In this document: one piece after another, positions 16,201 through 24,745 of the stretch
Layout of the letters: each line of letters begins with the position of its first letter
How positions within the stretch are numbered: the first letter of the stretch is position 1
Assembly: GCA_029256185.1 (NCBI GenBank)
Contig: JAQSYI010000007.1
Coordinates: 62,001 to 126,000, forward strand
DNA from: Paenibacillaceae bacterium
GTDB taxonomy: Bacteria > Bacillota > Bacilli > Paenibacillales > NBRC-103111
Direction of reading: 5' to 3'
Length of the DNA stretch: 64,000 nt
Notes under the pieces: generated by a model
What the model saw: only the letters and a program-made list of their open reading frames with translations
Database searches by the model: none
What the model was told of the DNA's origin: nothing
Position numbers and translations under genes: made by a program

Positions 16201-18684
16201 CGGGAAGCTGTAAATATTCATATAGTCTCGCAGGATGAACGTCCTGATCCATTGCCCGCCATAGGGATTGGTTACAGTAACGGTACACTGATCCTGGTAG
16301 GCGCCGTCTGCTGAAACGGCGGTAATCAGCGTGGAACCGGGACCGGTGGCCGTGACTTTCCCCAGCTCGTTCACCACTGCCACCTGAGGATCGGCTGAGG
16401 ACCAGAACAGGTGCTTATCTGTAGCGTTCGCCGGGGTGAACGTGACGGACAGAGACGCGCTTGCCCCGCTGCTCAATGCAAGCTGCTGCTGGCTTAGGGC
16501 AATCTGTGTAACCAGACGGCGTGTAACCGTAACCGTACAGGAGGCTGTATATGAGCCGTCCTCCGTGGTCACGGTAATGACGGCAGTCCCCGCTCCCATA
16601 GCCCGGACCATGCCCTGCTGATCCACGATGGCCGCCTGCTCATTGGTGGAGCTCCAGACCACGCGCTTGTTGGTGGCATCGGCGGGCGCAATGGTTGCGG
16701 TCAGCTTCTCGGTCTTGCCCAATTCCAACGAGGTTGAAGCTTTGTTCAGGGAGATCCCCTGAACCGGCACGATGTGGGTGGTCAGGTTGTAGTAAGCTTT
16801 ATGGTTCCCGTCCGCTGTTGTGGCTGTAATGACAGTGGAGCCTTCGCCAACTGCCGTAACCAATCCTTTGTGGTCCACAACAGCCACCGCGGAATCGCCG
16901 GTACTCCAGGCCACATTCAGATTTTTGGCGTTCCATGGAGTTATTTGTGCGCTCAGCTGCTCTGTGGAGCCCACTCCCACAATCCCTTCAGTAGGCTGAA
17001 GTGCAATCCCGGTTACCGGGATATCGGGGAGGTTGTTATAGACCGCCGTCACTTCATAGGAGGTCAGCTCCCTGTCGTAGATCCGCACCTCGTCAATCAA
17101 ACCGGAGAAAACAGAAGTGGTTGATCCCGCCATCTTGCCCACCAACAGCCGGAAGCCCTCGGTGGTAGGCGGACCGACGAAGTCGCCGCTTAGCCCAAGC
17201 TGGGCCCCGTTCTTGTATAAGGCAAACAGCTTGGAGGAAGGACTCCAGGAGATGGCGAAATGATCCCATTTCCCCGGTACGCCCGCCCCTTCCTTGTAAG
17301 TGGCGAAGGATTCGGGGGTACTTGCATTGACGAATTCATAATGGAAGCGGGCCAAATTAGCCTCGAAGCCCAAACTGAAGCCTCCCGGCGTGCTGGTGCC
17401 GCTCTTCTGCGAAATCCACTTGGAGTTCTTGATGGCATTCGGTTTCACCCACAAGGTGATGGTGAAGCCGTTGGAATAGTTGATGTTGGGCGTGGTTCCC
17501 ATATCGACATAGGAATCCACTCCATTAAAGCGCAGAGCGCCGTTCTTCCGGCCCTGGGACTCATACACAGCGTTGTATACGGTTCCATGATTGCCGTTGC
17601 CCGACAGATCGTACACGGTGCTCTGGTCAATCTGGTCAAAATTCCAGTAGCCTGCCAGATTGTTCTGCTGGACCTTGGGCAGGACGGTTACTTCCGCCTG
17701 AACGGATAACGGTCCGTAGACCGCCGTGATCATGCTGCTGCCCGCGGATACGGCGGTGACAGTCCCCATGGAACTGACTGTGGCAGCTGCCGGGTTGGAG
17801 GAGGCATATTGGGCAGATGCTGTCACATCCTGTGACGGACCGCCGGCATAATGGGCCGTGACTGCAAGCGCCAGGGAATCCCCCTCCTCCAGCTGATAGC
17901 TTGAGGCAGGCAGGCTTATGGAAACAGCAGGCTCTCCCTCCGGCTCCTCAGGCACTTCATATATACCGATGTCATCCACGGCAAAGGCTTCGGGAGTGGC
18001 CCCCGATTCCACTCTTGCTCCGAAGCGGATGGTGGCGCTGCTGATTCTCCGGCTGCCTCCGTTCGGGGTAATGCTGAACCGCAGGGTGGCAAGATCGTCA
18101 TCATTCACCACCTCCAGCACCTCGCTGCCGGCAGGCTCGTTATGAGCATAGGCATCGGTGTAGTACAGAACGGACTTGGGCACGGGGAAGCGCGGGACAC
18201 TGTATACCGTTCCATTCACGGTGACATCGCCGAAGCCGCCGAACTCGATGGACGTACTGATATCCCCTTTGACGGGGTTGGTGCTTTCGGCAGTGCGCTC
18301 CACCGAGAACTGAAAGATAAAGCTCACCGGCGGACTGCCTGCGGGGAGATTATAGACCTGATTGATCCGATTCACCAGAGCGCTGCCCGGCAGAAAAACA
18401 CGGTTGAAGGAAGACGCCTGGGAATTGCCGCTGGTGGAGGCGTCCCTGAATTCCACAGCGTTGTTGCCGTTAATCGAGATGATGGAGGTGGTGCCATCCG
18501 AAGCCGCTTGACCGGAAAAGGTGAACGGATTGATTCCGTTATCAAATCCGGTATCCATATCAAGCTGAAGCAGATTGGGCCATTCAGGATCGGGAGCTGC
18601 GCTTGTCCGGGGCACTTCCAGTCCGGCGAAGAGCAGGGCGGCGGTTAGGACGGAAAGCATGATCTTTTTGACTGAATCCAGCAA
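13243..18684 (-). CDS. Giant secreted multidomain polysaccharide lyase-like protein
   Basis: A 1,813-residue secreted protein. The start is TTG at 18684: AGGAGG lies 7 bases before it, and the product begins LDSVKKIMLSVLTAALLFAG, a signal peptide ending near TSAAP. Visible parts in order: an N-terminal beta-rich region to about 250; a Big_2 Ig-like domain (about 255-335); a LamG/concanavalin-like domain (about 341-550, LAGYWNFDQ, NGNHGTVYNA, FTITLWVKP); three Big_2 domains (about 553-795, each with VVWSSTNEQAA-like and AGTAVITVTTEDG-like strings); and a roughly 1,000-residue C-terminal part with a helix-rich section (GGHPNFIMDGKQG, RWTENIATYALASL) and then a beta-sandwich (YLSRGVMMIRDDYLAIYDDV). 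That layout resembles alpha/alpha-toroid lyases of the heparinase II/III or YetA/PL26 kind, but catalytic residues could not be assigned. It is the last gene of the set B operon. Confidence 0.72.
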   Translation of the reverse strand: MLDSVKKIMLSVLTAALLFAGLEVPRTSAAPDPEWPNLLQLDMDTGFDNGINPFTFSGQAASDGTTSIISINGNNAVEFRDASTSGNSQASSFNRVFLPGSALVNRINQVYNLPAGSPPVSFIFQFSVERTAESTNPVKGDISTSIEFGGFGDVTVNGTVYSVPRFPVPKSVLYYTDAYAHNEPAGSEVLEVVNDDDLATLRFSITPNGGSRRISSATIRFGARVESGATPEAFAVDDIGIYEVPEEPEGEPAVSISLPASSYQLEEGDSLALAVTAHYAGGPSQDVTASAQYASSNPAAATVSSMGTVTAVSAGSSMITAVYGPLSVQAEVTVLPKVQQNNLAGYWNFDQIDQSTVYDLSGNGNHGTVYNAVYESQGRKNGALRFNGVDSYVDMGTTPNINYSNGFTITLWVKPNAIKNSKWISQKSGTSTPGGFSLGFEANLARFHYEFVNASTPESFATYKEGAGVPGKWDHFAISWSPSSKLFALYKNGAQLGLSGDFVGPPTTEGFRLLVGKMAGSTTSVFSGLIDEVRIYDRELTSYEVTAVYNNLPDIPVTGIALQPTEGIVGVGSTEQLSAQITPWNAKNLNVAWSTGDSAVAVVDHKGLVTAVGEGSTVITATTADGNHKAYYNLTTHIVPVQGISLNKASTSLELGKTEKLTATIAPADATNKRVVWSSTNEQAAIVDQQGMVRAMGAGTAVITVTTEDGSYTASCTVTVTRRLVTQIALSQQQLALSSGASASLSVTFTPANATDKHLFWSSADPQVAVVNELGKVTATGPGSTLITAVSADGAYQDQCTVTVTNPYGGQWIRTFILRDYMNIYSFPEELVSYELVLPDGLERAHLKLVDAAGGLPVEYQLEEGEDGNGNSGTVRLYFRAALERNGLTAYVLLHDPAYTPGFGGHLTVTDNGNQTATVGSALQKARVPYGLTTYPGGIPLAQASAPLLAVARDNSQWLGNGSFEAPAGTVVNSVYGRPTREGPLFLEYTVDYELNNGRTYKVVLEFRHGEKYIAVDEYMDGISSADDIFFRFSYWNGLQPDGRLAMTNNGYNAAYSGKYNENVSGGGQLPYQLGLYAPNSGELLRATAFWKDDGNQALLFSIRRLEDWRQETFRIWDSKRDPSNLTFYSQVSNAYMRAELAGEERHWALSVIPREEMVITGITPNDAQIANPPLRTYPVSSVMNDYINLGNNQFGGGPEVKLFAKLTDFSLDRYKEMIFDFAEELSMYTRESNAISSYSGYYNQYMRQGVTQLANRFWDYSAYLGGAAWPRLQSTFYPAYGNSRWSWSDAERLNVRSILVFLGYVNALDTSMPHNSMLGGHPNFIMDGKQGMALAAGMFPEHPDAAYWKEEFMEFYAKWLDEYCRKANPALNASGGRWTENIATYALASLRPLHDAYYALKQYDGTDLYGDDAFLDWMEWMHNALVPTENGVRQLPPQGAHAADKDLGGGEFAGLLDEITAALRQGESARGVRLGQEWLWSLTKGSEGINPQLHSRLYTDYGAILRYDFGGEHEAYVNIQQLNGRGYRWSVNDNGKVYYAAKGQRFSWNDTETSGDQFDITKLSVFSVNNASLKEHISDGILYDFGYAQYYKALGKENEPYLSRGVMMIRDDYLAIYDDVASESVTGTFYWNNSGYRFNAALPPIYPVKEGSGDQLHVVGSSPLQVTGTSYGAQLAVSGGATGGEYVFLSDTQVQANEAGLAFSGKSGYAQEGKLAIFEGSSLALNGFGIARSGGEFGLSGEYVSDSHISGRLAGKAGGTVSVTLPASFGLSGLKVKVAGSEVPFVRSGSVVSFTVSVAQSEGIKAYAITSE

Positions 18685-18706
18685 GGGGATTCCTCCTGTC
18701 AAATGG

Positions 18707-19594
18707 TTATTCTTTCACCGAGCCTACGGTAATGCCGCTGACAAAATACTTTTGCAGGAAAGGGTACAAGAACAGGATCGGCACAGTCGCCACCAGCAAC
18801 TGGGCAGCCTTCAGGGATTTGTTGGACAGCTTGCCGAGCAGCGCCAGATCATCCTTGGTCAGCTTGCTCACATCAATGGATACGATCATCTGCTTCAGAT
18901 ACGTCTGGAGGGGCCACAGCCGATTGTCGTTTAGGAACAACAGCCCCGTAAACCAGTCATTCCAGTGGGAAACCACGGCAAACAGGGACAAGGTGGCTAC
19001 CGATGCCATGGACACAGGCAAATACAGACGGAACAGCAAGGTCAGATGTCCCGCGCCGTCCATCATGGCCGACTCGATCATGCTCTTGTTGATCCCCCGG
19101 AAAAAGTGCATCATCATCAGGATATTGAAAATTTGCACCGCTCCCGGCAGCACCAGCGACCAGAAGCTGTCGATCAGCCCCACATTTTTTACCACGAGAA
19201 AATAAGGGATCAGCCCCCCGTTGAACAGCATGGGAAAAATGTAGAACCAGATGATGGCGTTGCGCCCCTTCATCTCCAAGGCGTTCTTGGACAGGGGATA
19301 AGCGGTGATCACAATCAACAGAAGATTGAGCCCGGTCCCCACTACCGTCCGCATGACCGAGATCCCGAATGCCTGGAAAAAGGCCGTATTGCTCAGCACC
19401 TTCTTATAAGCCTCCAGATTGAAGCCAACCGGCACCACCGTAACTTGATTGGCCAGGGTAGCGGCTGAATCGCTGAGAGAGACGGCCAGAAGGTGCAGGA
19501 AGGGAAAAAAACAGATGAAAGCAAGAAACACGAGCAGCATCCCGTTCACAAGCTCAAATGCGCGGGAAGATGCCGATTTGTATAAAAACAACAT
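18707..19594 (-). CDS. Set B ABC importer permease, LplC/YtcP-like
   Basis: A 295-residue CUT1 permease starting MLFLYKSASSRAFELVNG, with about six membrane segments. The EAA loop reads IESAMMDGAGHLTLLFRLY, and the C-terminus PFLQKYFVSGITVGSVKE is typical of the family. The ATG at 19594 is preferred over a GTG three codons earlier because TAGGAGG lies about 8 bases upstream. The lyase-like gene begins 22 bp after its stop. It is separated from its LplB-like partner by an unusual 458-bp repeat-filled gap. Confidence 0.93.
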   Translation of the reverse strand: MLFLYKSASSRAFELVNGMLLVFLAFICFFPFLHLLAVSLSDSAATLANQVTVVPVGFNLEAYKKVLSNTAFFQAFGISVMRTVVGTGLNLLLIVITAYPLSKNALEMKGRNAIIWFYIFPMLFNGGLIPYFLVVKNVGLIDSFWSLVLPGAVQIFNILMMMHFFRGINKSMIESAMMDGAGHLTLLFRLYLPVSMASVATLSLFAVVSHWNDWFTGLLFLNDNRLWPLQTYLKQMIVSIDVSKLTKDDLALLGKLSNKSLKAAQLLVATVPILFLYPFLQKYFVSGITVGSVKE

Positions 19595-19610
19595 AAGTAG
19601 CACCTCCTAA

Positions 19611-19692
19611 AACTTTCCTTAAGGAAAGTTGGCTCCGTTAGCGTACGCCGAGCTTTCCTTAAGGAATGCCGGCTTCACAAGCGTACGTTTTG
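19611..19692. repeat. Two palindromic repeats 40 bp apart (TTCCTTAAGGAA)
   Basis: A perfect 20-bp palindrome AACTTTCCTTAAGGAAAGTT (19,611-19,630) is followed exactly 40 bp later by a second copy with the same TTCCTTAAGGAA core. Each is trailed by a GCGTACG word, so the whole looks like a diverged 40-bp tandem duplication. It lies directly upstream of the ribosome site of the set B LplC-like gene. Confidence 0.75.
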
Positions 19693-19729
19693 CTCTTCGT
19701 ATGATTCACTCAGCGAAAAAAAACGTAGC

Positions 19730-19925
19730 AGCGTTACTCCAACGGACATGAGCGCTCTTATTTGGCAAAAAACAGGATGTTTGAACCGCTAACGGACTCA
19801 GATGCACTTATTTGACTCCCATAGCTCCCTATCCAGGGGGTTTTGGCCAATTAAGGTCTTTCTGGTCCGTTAGCCATACCAATCCTGGCTTTAATGGCAT
19901 ATAAGGTCTCTCAGGTCCGTAAGCC
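19730..19925. repeat. Intergenic repeat family with two direct and two inverted copies
   Basis: Copies related to CTAACGGACTCAGATGCACT (followed by TATTTG) occur at about 19,739-19,766 and 19,793-19,817. Inverted copies lie at about 19,850-19,875 (AAGGTCTTTCTGGTCCGTTA) and 19,895-19,922 (AAGGTCTCTCAGGTCCGTAA). Together they can fold into a large cruciform. They lie inside the gap between two permease genes of one importer. The remaining 130 bp up to 20,052 contain a diverged direct repeat (GAAGCCGCCGGCC/GAAGCCACCGACC on the minus strand). Confidence 0.6.
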
Positions 19926-20052
19926 CCACAGTTGGGAGCATTTGAACAGCATAACCGAAAGCGATGCAGGGTTCTGTAAGGAAAGCCGGGTCGGTGGCTT
20001 CTCGACAGCTGGGGCCGGCGGCTTCCCAACAGCCGGAGCTGGCAACCGGTCT

Positions 20053-20976
20053 TCAGAACAGCCGGTACCCGGCGAATCTGGCCGCCGCCCAGTTGGAGAG
20101 AATGATGAAGAACAGGCTCACCACCGACTTGAACAGCCCGATGGCCGCGGACATGCTGTACTGCATCTGCAGCAGCCCCTGCCGGTAGACGAAGGTGTCA
20201 ATAATATCCCCCGATTCATAGACAGCCGGATTGTACAGCACCAGAATCTGGTCGAAGCCCGCCTCCAGAATGCTGCCCAGGCTGAGGGCGCACAGCAGGA
20301 TAATTGTGGGAGTAAGAGAAGGAAGCGTAATATAGCGCATCCGGCTGAAGCGGCCCGCTCCGTCCATGGTGGCGGCTTCGTACAGCTCGGGATTGATGGC
20401 GGTCAGGGCGGCCAGATACAGGATGGCCCCCCACCCGAAGCTTTTCCACACCTCCGTCGTGACCAGCGTGAATTTGAACCAGGCATTGCTGCCCAGGAAG
20501 AAGACAGGCTCTCCTCCCAGGGCACTGATCAGGCGGTTCACCACTCCCTCCGTGGACAGCAGGTCCATGAAAATCCCGCCCACAATGACCCATGACAGAA
20601 AATGGGGCAAGTACACGAACGTCTGGACACTCTTCTTGAAGATCTTGCCCCGCACTTCATTCAGGAGCAGCGCGAAGATGATCGGCGCCAGCTGTCCGAA
20701 GATAATCTTCATCCCGGCAATGGCTACGGTGTTGTACAGAATTTTCCCGAAATCGGGCATCCGGAACACGAAGGAGAACCATTCCAGCCCCACGAAGCTG
20801 GAATGGAACATGCCCTTGGCGGGCATGAAATTCTGGAAGGCAATCACGATACCGTACATGGGCGCGTAAGAGAAGATCAGCAGGAACACCACCGAGGGGA
20901 GCAGCATCGCATAGAGCACCGGGCTGCTGGCTATTCCCCTCCTGCGGATGGACCTCACTTGTTGGCCTGGTACCAT
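20053..20976 (-). CDS. Set B ABC importer permease, LplB/YteP-like
   Basis: A 307-residue CUT1 permease (first membrane segment LYAMLLPSVVFLLIFSYAPM, then YGIVIAFQNF). The EAA loop reads YEAATMDGAGRFSRMRY with ITLPSLTPT. The start at 20976 (MVPGQQVRSIRR) is chosen because AAGGAG lies 8 bases upstream. This places the start and its ribosome site inside the last codons of the binding-protein gene, a 22-bp overlap that suggests translational coupling. A GTG at the stop codon of that gene is a weaker alternative. Confidence 0.92.
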   Translation of the reverse strand: MVPGQQVRSIRRRGIASSPVLYAMLLPSVVFLLIFSYAPMYGIVIAFQNFMPAKGMFHSSFVGLEWFSFVFRMPDFGKILYNTVAIAGMKIIFGQLAPIIFALLLNEVRGKIFKKSVQTFVYLPHFLSWVIVGGIFMDLLSTEGVVNRLISALGGEPVFFLGSNAWFKFTLVTTEVWKSFGWGAILYLAALTAINPELYEAATMDGAGRFSRMRYITLPSLTPTIILLCALSLGSILEAGFDQILVLYNPAVYESGDIIDTFVYRQGLLQMQYSMSAAIGLFKSVVSLFFIILSNWAAARFAGYRLF

Positions 20977-22727
20977 TCGTTGATCTCCTTGGTGATGTCG
21001 TCCCCGCCGCCCTTCTTCCACGATTCCACGAATTTATCAAAGGCGTCAGCCGGCTCCTGGCCCATGATGATCTTGGCGAAGGTTTCCGCCTCCAGCTTAT
21101 CCAGATAGGCCTTCTTCTGGGTCATGGAAGGGGTGGGTACACCCGGGTACACATTGGAGGAGACATAATCCCCCTTTTCCCGCTCCAGCCAAGTGCTCAT
21201 GACGGACAGGAACGCCTTGGGACGCTGGGGCTCGGCAGACAGCCCGTCATAATCGTTGGACTCGCTTGCGTTCAAGCCGTCCTTGCTCCCCTTCTGCAAC
21301 GATGCTGCGATCCGCTGCAGCCTGTTCACCGCTTCCGAGCCCAGCCGCCCCTGGAAGCCCCATGCGTTGGCATCATTATCCGGGAAGTCGTTGAACCAGC
21401 CCCAGCCGGGCTGCTGATAATTATACTTAAACAAAGACGCATCCTTTTCAGTGGGATTCAACGGCGACTGCAGAGCGGTCACGGGATATTTGAACTCATA
21501 GCCCCGCTTGTTAAGCTCCACCCGCAACGCGTCATTGCTGCGGTACAGAGAATCCAGCTGCATGTTATACAAGGCGATAATTGCCTCAGGCTGCTTGTAG
21601 CTCTTGTTGATGGCCACCCCGTAGTTGGACACGGTGTCGATGATTACGCTCCGTTTGCCGTTGTCGCCTGTCAGTGTGGGGAGGGCGGCCATATCGGACT
21701 TGGGCACATTCTTCCACAGGTCGGGGAACGGGAAATACACATTCCACCATTGTCCGTTGGTCCAGGTCAGGCTGTTGCCGGAGGTCAGATCGGCGATGAT
21801 ATTGTCATTGTTCTTGGCAATGAATTCCCGGTTGATATACCCCTTGGCATACCAGTCATGGAGCTTGACCAGCGCCTCCTTCACCTGGGGCTGGATGCTG
21901 CCGTATACCACCTTGCCCGATTGGTCCACCCGCCATTTTTTCGGTTGGGCGTCATAGGCTTGAGTCAGCAAGTCAATTCCCTGCATATCCTTATCCAGCA
22001 CCAATGCTGTGCCATTAGGATACTTGGTCTTGTAAGCCGCCATAACCTCCTCCATCTGGGCCAGGGTAGCCGGCACCGGCTTGCCCAGTTCGTCCAGAAG
22101 GTCCTTGCGGATCCAGTTGGTGCTCCAATAAGCCATGCGGTCGATCATCTTGGGAAAAGCGTAGATTTTGCCGTCGATGGTGAACGGGGAGAACAGCTTG
22201 CCCTTGGCATCCTGCTGGCTGAGCTCAATGACATACTTCAGAAGAGGAGAGCCATGCTTCTCGATCAGATCGTCAAGAGGAGTTAACACGCCCTGTTGGG
22301 CCAGATTGCCCAGAACCGACGCCTCTGCACCGATTACGTCAGGCAGTCCACCGCTTGCCGCGCCGATGTTCAGCTTCTGCACATCCGTCTCCAGATTGGG
22401 AGCCACCCACTTGGCCTTCACCACAATCCCCAGCTCCTGCTGCAGCCAGCGGGTATACCCGTTACTCTCCAGCGAATCTCCCGGATGATAGACATTCCCT
22501 TCCGTTTGAATCTTGTTTTGTGTAAACGTAACCGGCGGATCGAATTTTTTGAAGCCGGTTCCCCCAATCTTCGCCTGGGTTCCCGTTCCCGTTGCCGCAG
22601 CCGCGCTTGCGGCCGGCGCCACGCTTGCCTTGCCCGCGGGCGTTGCCTCTTCCTCCGCTCCCTGGCAGCCTGTCGCTGCCAAGGCCAACACCAAGCCCGC
22701 TGCAGCCGCACTCCATTTTCTGCCCAT
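20955..22727 (-). CDS. Set B extracellular sugar-binding lipoprotein
   Basis: A 590-residue binding lipoprotein with signal peptide MGRKWSAAAAGLVLALAATG and lipobox ATGC, then an Ala/Thr/Gly-rich linker. The body is of the large YtcQ/LplA type (GYTRWLQQELGIVVKAKWV, WIRKDLLDELGKPVPATLAQ, KIYAFPKMIDRMAYWSTNW). It is the first gene of the set B operon, with AAAGGGGGAG before the start. It is divergent from the kinase/regulator pair at 22,964-26,348 across 236 bp, so that pair is the likely controller. No clear promoter motif was found for this side. Confidence 0.93.
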   Translation of the reverse strand: MGRKWSAAAAGLVLALAATGCQGAEEEATPAGKASVAPAASAAAATGTGTQAKIGGTGFKKFDPPVTFTQNKIQTEGNVYHPGDSLESNGYTRWLQQELGIVVKAKWVAPNLETDVQKLNIGAASGGLPDVIGAEASVLGNLAQQGVLTPLDDLIEKHGSPLLKYVIELSQQDAKGKLFSPFTIDGKIYAFPKMIDRMAYWSTNWIRKDLLDELGKPVPATLAQMEEVMAAYKTKYPNGTALVLDKDMQGIDLLTQAYDAQPKKWRVDQSGKVVYGSIQPQVKEALVKLHDWYAKGYINREFIAKNNDNIIADLTSGNSLTWTNGQWWNVYFPFPDLWKNVPKSDMAALPTLTGDNGKRSVIIDTVSNYGVAINKSYKQPEAIIALYNMQLDSLYRSNDALRVELNKRGYEFKYPVTALQSPLNPTEKDASLFKYNYQQPGWGWFNDFPDNDANAWGFQGRLGSEAVNRLQRIAASLQKGSKDGLNASESNDYDGLSAEPQRPKAFLSVMSTWLEREKGDYVSSNVYPGVPTPSMTQKKAYLDKLEAETFAKIIMGQEPADAFDKFVESWKKGGGDDITKEINEWYQANK

Positions 22728-22963
22728 TGCTGCTCCCCCTTTTAACCGTACTTGTTAGCGGCCCGTATGCACTCCCCGGCCGGATGCATTCATCTTAACG
22801 TGATTACGGCCGGTTCTCCACGCCCTGATCTAACCTTTCTTGCTTTCTTATGACTACTTGCACGGGACAAAACATGGTATCCTGAACGTATGGCGCTCCG
22901 TCCTCGCCGTTTGTGAAAGCGCAACCGGAAGGGCGGCGGAGCCGACAAGGAGGCGCTTGCCCC

Positions 22964-24745
22964 ATGAGGCATCTGTGGAAATCGTCTATCGCCAAGAATA
23001 TCATCGGCGGCTTCCTGATTGTACTCCTGCCGCTGGCTGCCACCTACTGGTATACCAATTCCTACAGCATGAAGGCGGTCCGGGAGGAAGTAGTCGCCTC
23101 CTCGTCCAAGTCCCTTCTGCTGCTTACAGGCCAACTGGAATTCACCCTGGACAAGTTTGAGAAGCTGACCTACTCGCTGGCCAGCGACAGCGAGCTGAAC
23201 GCCATCAATCAGGCCCCTTATGATGTGGAGCACTTGTGGGAGTACGTGGCTCAGCTGCAGCAGCTGCAATTCTACAGCACCACGACGGATCTGGAGGGAG
23301 ATATTACCATTTATCTCCGCAACAAGGACCGCAAGCTCTCCTCCAAAAGCGGCTTTGGCCCCATTGCCAAGGACGATCCGGCCTTTGTCCGGGATATCGC
23401 CGTGACCGGCAAGCGGTGGTTCTTCCGCGTGAAACCCGCCCCTGGAAGCGGCCAACTCGCTTCCCAAGACAGAGAACGGCAGACCGTGATTACCTTCGTG
23501 AGGGGATCCGGCGCCAAGTGGGACAACGGGGTAATTGTCTCCGTAGATGTTCCTGTCGCCCAACTGCGGCCGCTGATGGACGCGCTGCAGAACCGGGAGC
23601 AGGGCACCGCCTTCATGTTCGGGGAGGGTCCCGGTGAAATCTTCTCCGTGGAACCCGATGCCGATCTGGAACCGCTGCAGCAGATAATCGCCGGCACCCC
23701 GGAAAATACGGGACGGTTTACTTATACGTATCAAGGAGAACGGAGTATTGTGCTGTTCGACAAGTCCGTGGATTCCGGACTGACCATGGGCATGCTTTTT
23801 CCCGAGCAGCAGATTATGAAGCCCATCTACCGCATCCGCGCCTGGACCATCGCCGTCTTATGCGGATCATTGGTGCTGGGAATTCTCTATACGCTGTTTG
23901 CCTACCGCAAGCTGCTGCGTCCGGTGCTGGTGCTGGTGGAGGCCATGGGCAAGGTCCGACTGGGCCAGTTGAAGACCAGGATCACCGACGCGCCGCGCAA
24001 TGAGTTCGGGTTCGTATATACCCAGTTTAACAATATGGCCGGGCAGATCGATTCCCTCGTCAATGAAATCTACGTGGAGCGGCTTAACCAGCAGCAGGCG
24101 CAGTTGAAGCTGCTCCAGTCCCAGATCAACCCCCACTTCCTGTACAATTGCCTGAATTTCATCTATCAGATGTCCATGGGGGAAAACAACGAGGGCGCGG
24201 CCCGCATGTCCCTGTACTTAAGCAAATATTTCCGGTACGCGACCAAAAGCGACGTTCATTTCGTCAGTCTGCGCCAGGAACTGGACAATATCGACGCCTA
24301 TATCCAGATCCAGCGCATGCGCTTCTCCGGGCGAATCACCTTCTCCTGCCAGGTGCCCGAGCCGCTGCTGCACACGGCGATTCCCCGGCTGACGCTCCAG
24401 CCGCTGGTGGAGAATGCCTTCGTCCACGGGATTGAGGCAGGAGACGAGAGCCCCAAGCATATCGCCATCTATGGCGTCCGGGAAGCCGCCTTCATCCGGC
24501 TGACGGTGGAGGATGACGGCAAGGGGCTGGACCAGGAGGAGCTGGAGCGGATTCAGCTCAGCCTGGAAACCATGGATCATGAGGACTTTGGCTGCGGGTT
24601 GAACAATACCCACTGGCGGCTGGCCCTGCGCTTCGGGCATGGAGCAGGGCTAAGACTGGAGCGGCGGAATCCCAGCGGCCTGATCGTGCATATTCTGATT
24701 CCCGTCGAGGAGGGAAACACCCATGTACACCATGCTGATACTTGA
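22964..24745 (+). CDS. YesM-like sensor histidine kinase (set B)
   Basis: A 593-residue membrane kinase. A membrane segment (IIGGFLIVLLPLAATYWYTN) precedes an extracellular Cache-like sensor domain, a second membrane segment (TIAVLCGSLVLGILYTLF), HAMP, and a His_kinase domain with phospho-acceptor H391 in NPHFLYN. The ATPase part shows PLVENAFVHG and VEDDGKGLD. The start at 22964 (MRHLWKSS) has AAGGAGG about 10 bases upstream, and 17 further in-frame codons upstream look non-native. It overlaps the response-regulator gene by 23 bp. YesM-like kinases sense carbohydrates outside the cell, often through the binding lipoprotein (known for the family). Confidence 0.93.
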   Translation: MRHLWKSSIAKNIIGGFLIVLLPLAATYWYTNSYSMKAVREEVVASSSKSLLLLTGQLEFTLDKFEKLTYSLASDSELNAINQAPYDVEHLWEYVAQLQQLQFYSTTTDLEGDITIYLRNKDRKLSSKSGFGPIAKDDPAFVRDIAVTGKRWFFRVKPAPGSGQLASQDRERQTVITFVRGSGAKWDNGVIVSVDVPVAQLRPLMDALQNREQGTAFMFGEGPGEIFSVEPDADLEPLQQIIAGTPENTGRFTYTYQGERSIVLFDKSVDSGLTMGMLFPEQQIMKPIYRIRAWTIAVLCGSLVLGILYTLFAYRKLLRPVLVLVEAMGKVRLGQLKTRITDAPRNEFGFVYTQFNNMAGQIDSLVNEIYVERLNQQQAQLKLLQSQINPHFLYNCLNFIYQMSMGENNEGAARMSLYLSKYFRYATKSDVHFVSLRQELDNIDAYIQIQRMRFSGRITFSCQVPEPLLHTAIPRLTLQPLVENAFVHGIEAGDESPKHIAIYGVREAAFIRLTVEDDGKGLDQEELERIQLSLETMDHEDFGCGLNNTHWRLALRFGHGAGLRLERRNPSGLIVHILIPVEEGNTHVHHADT

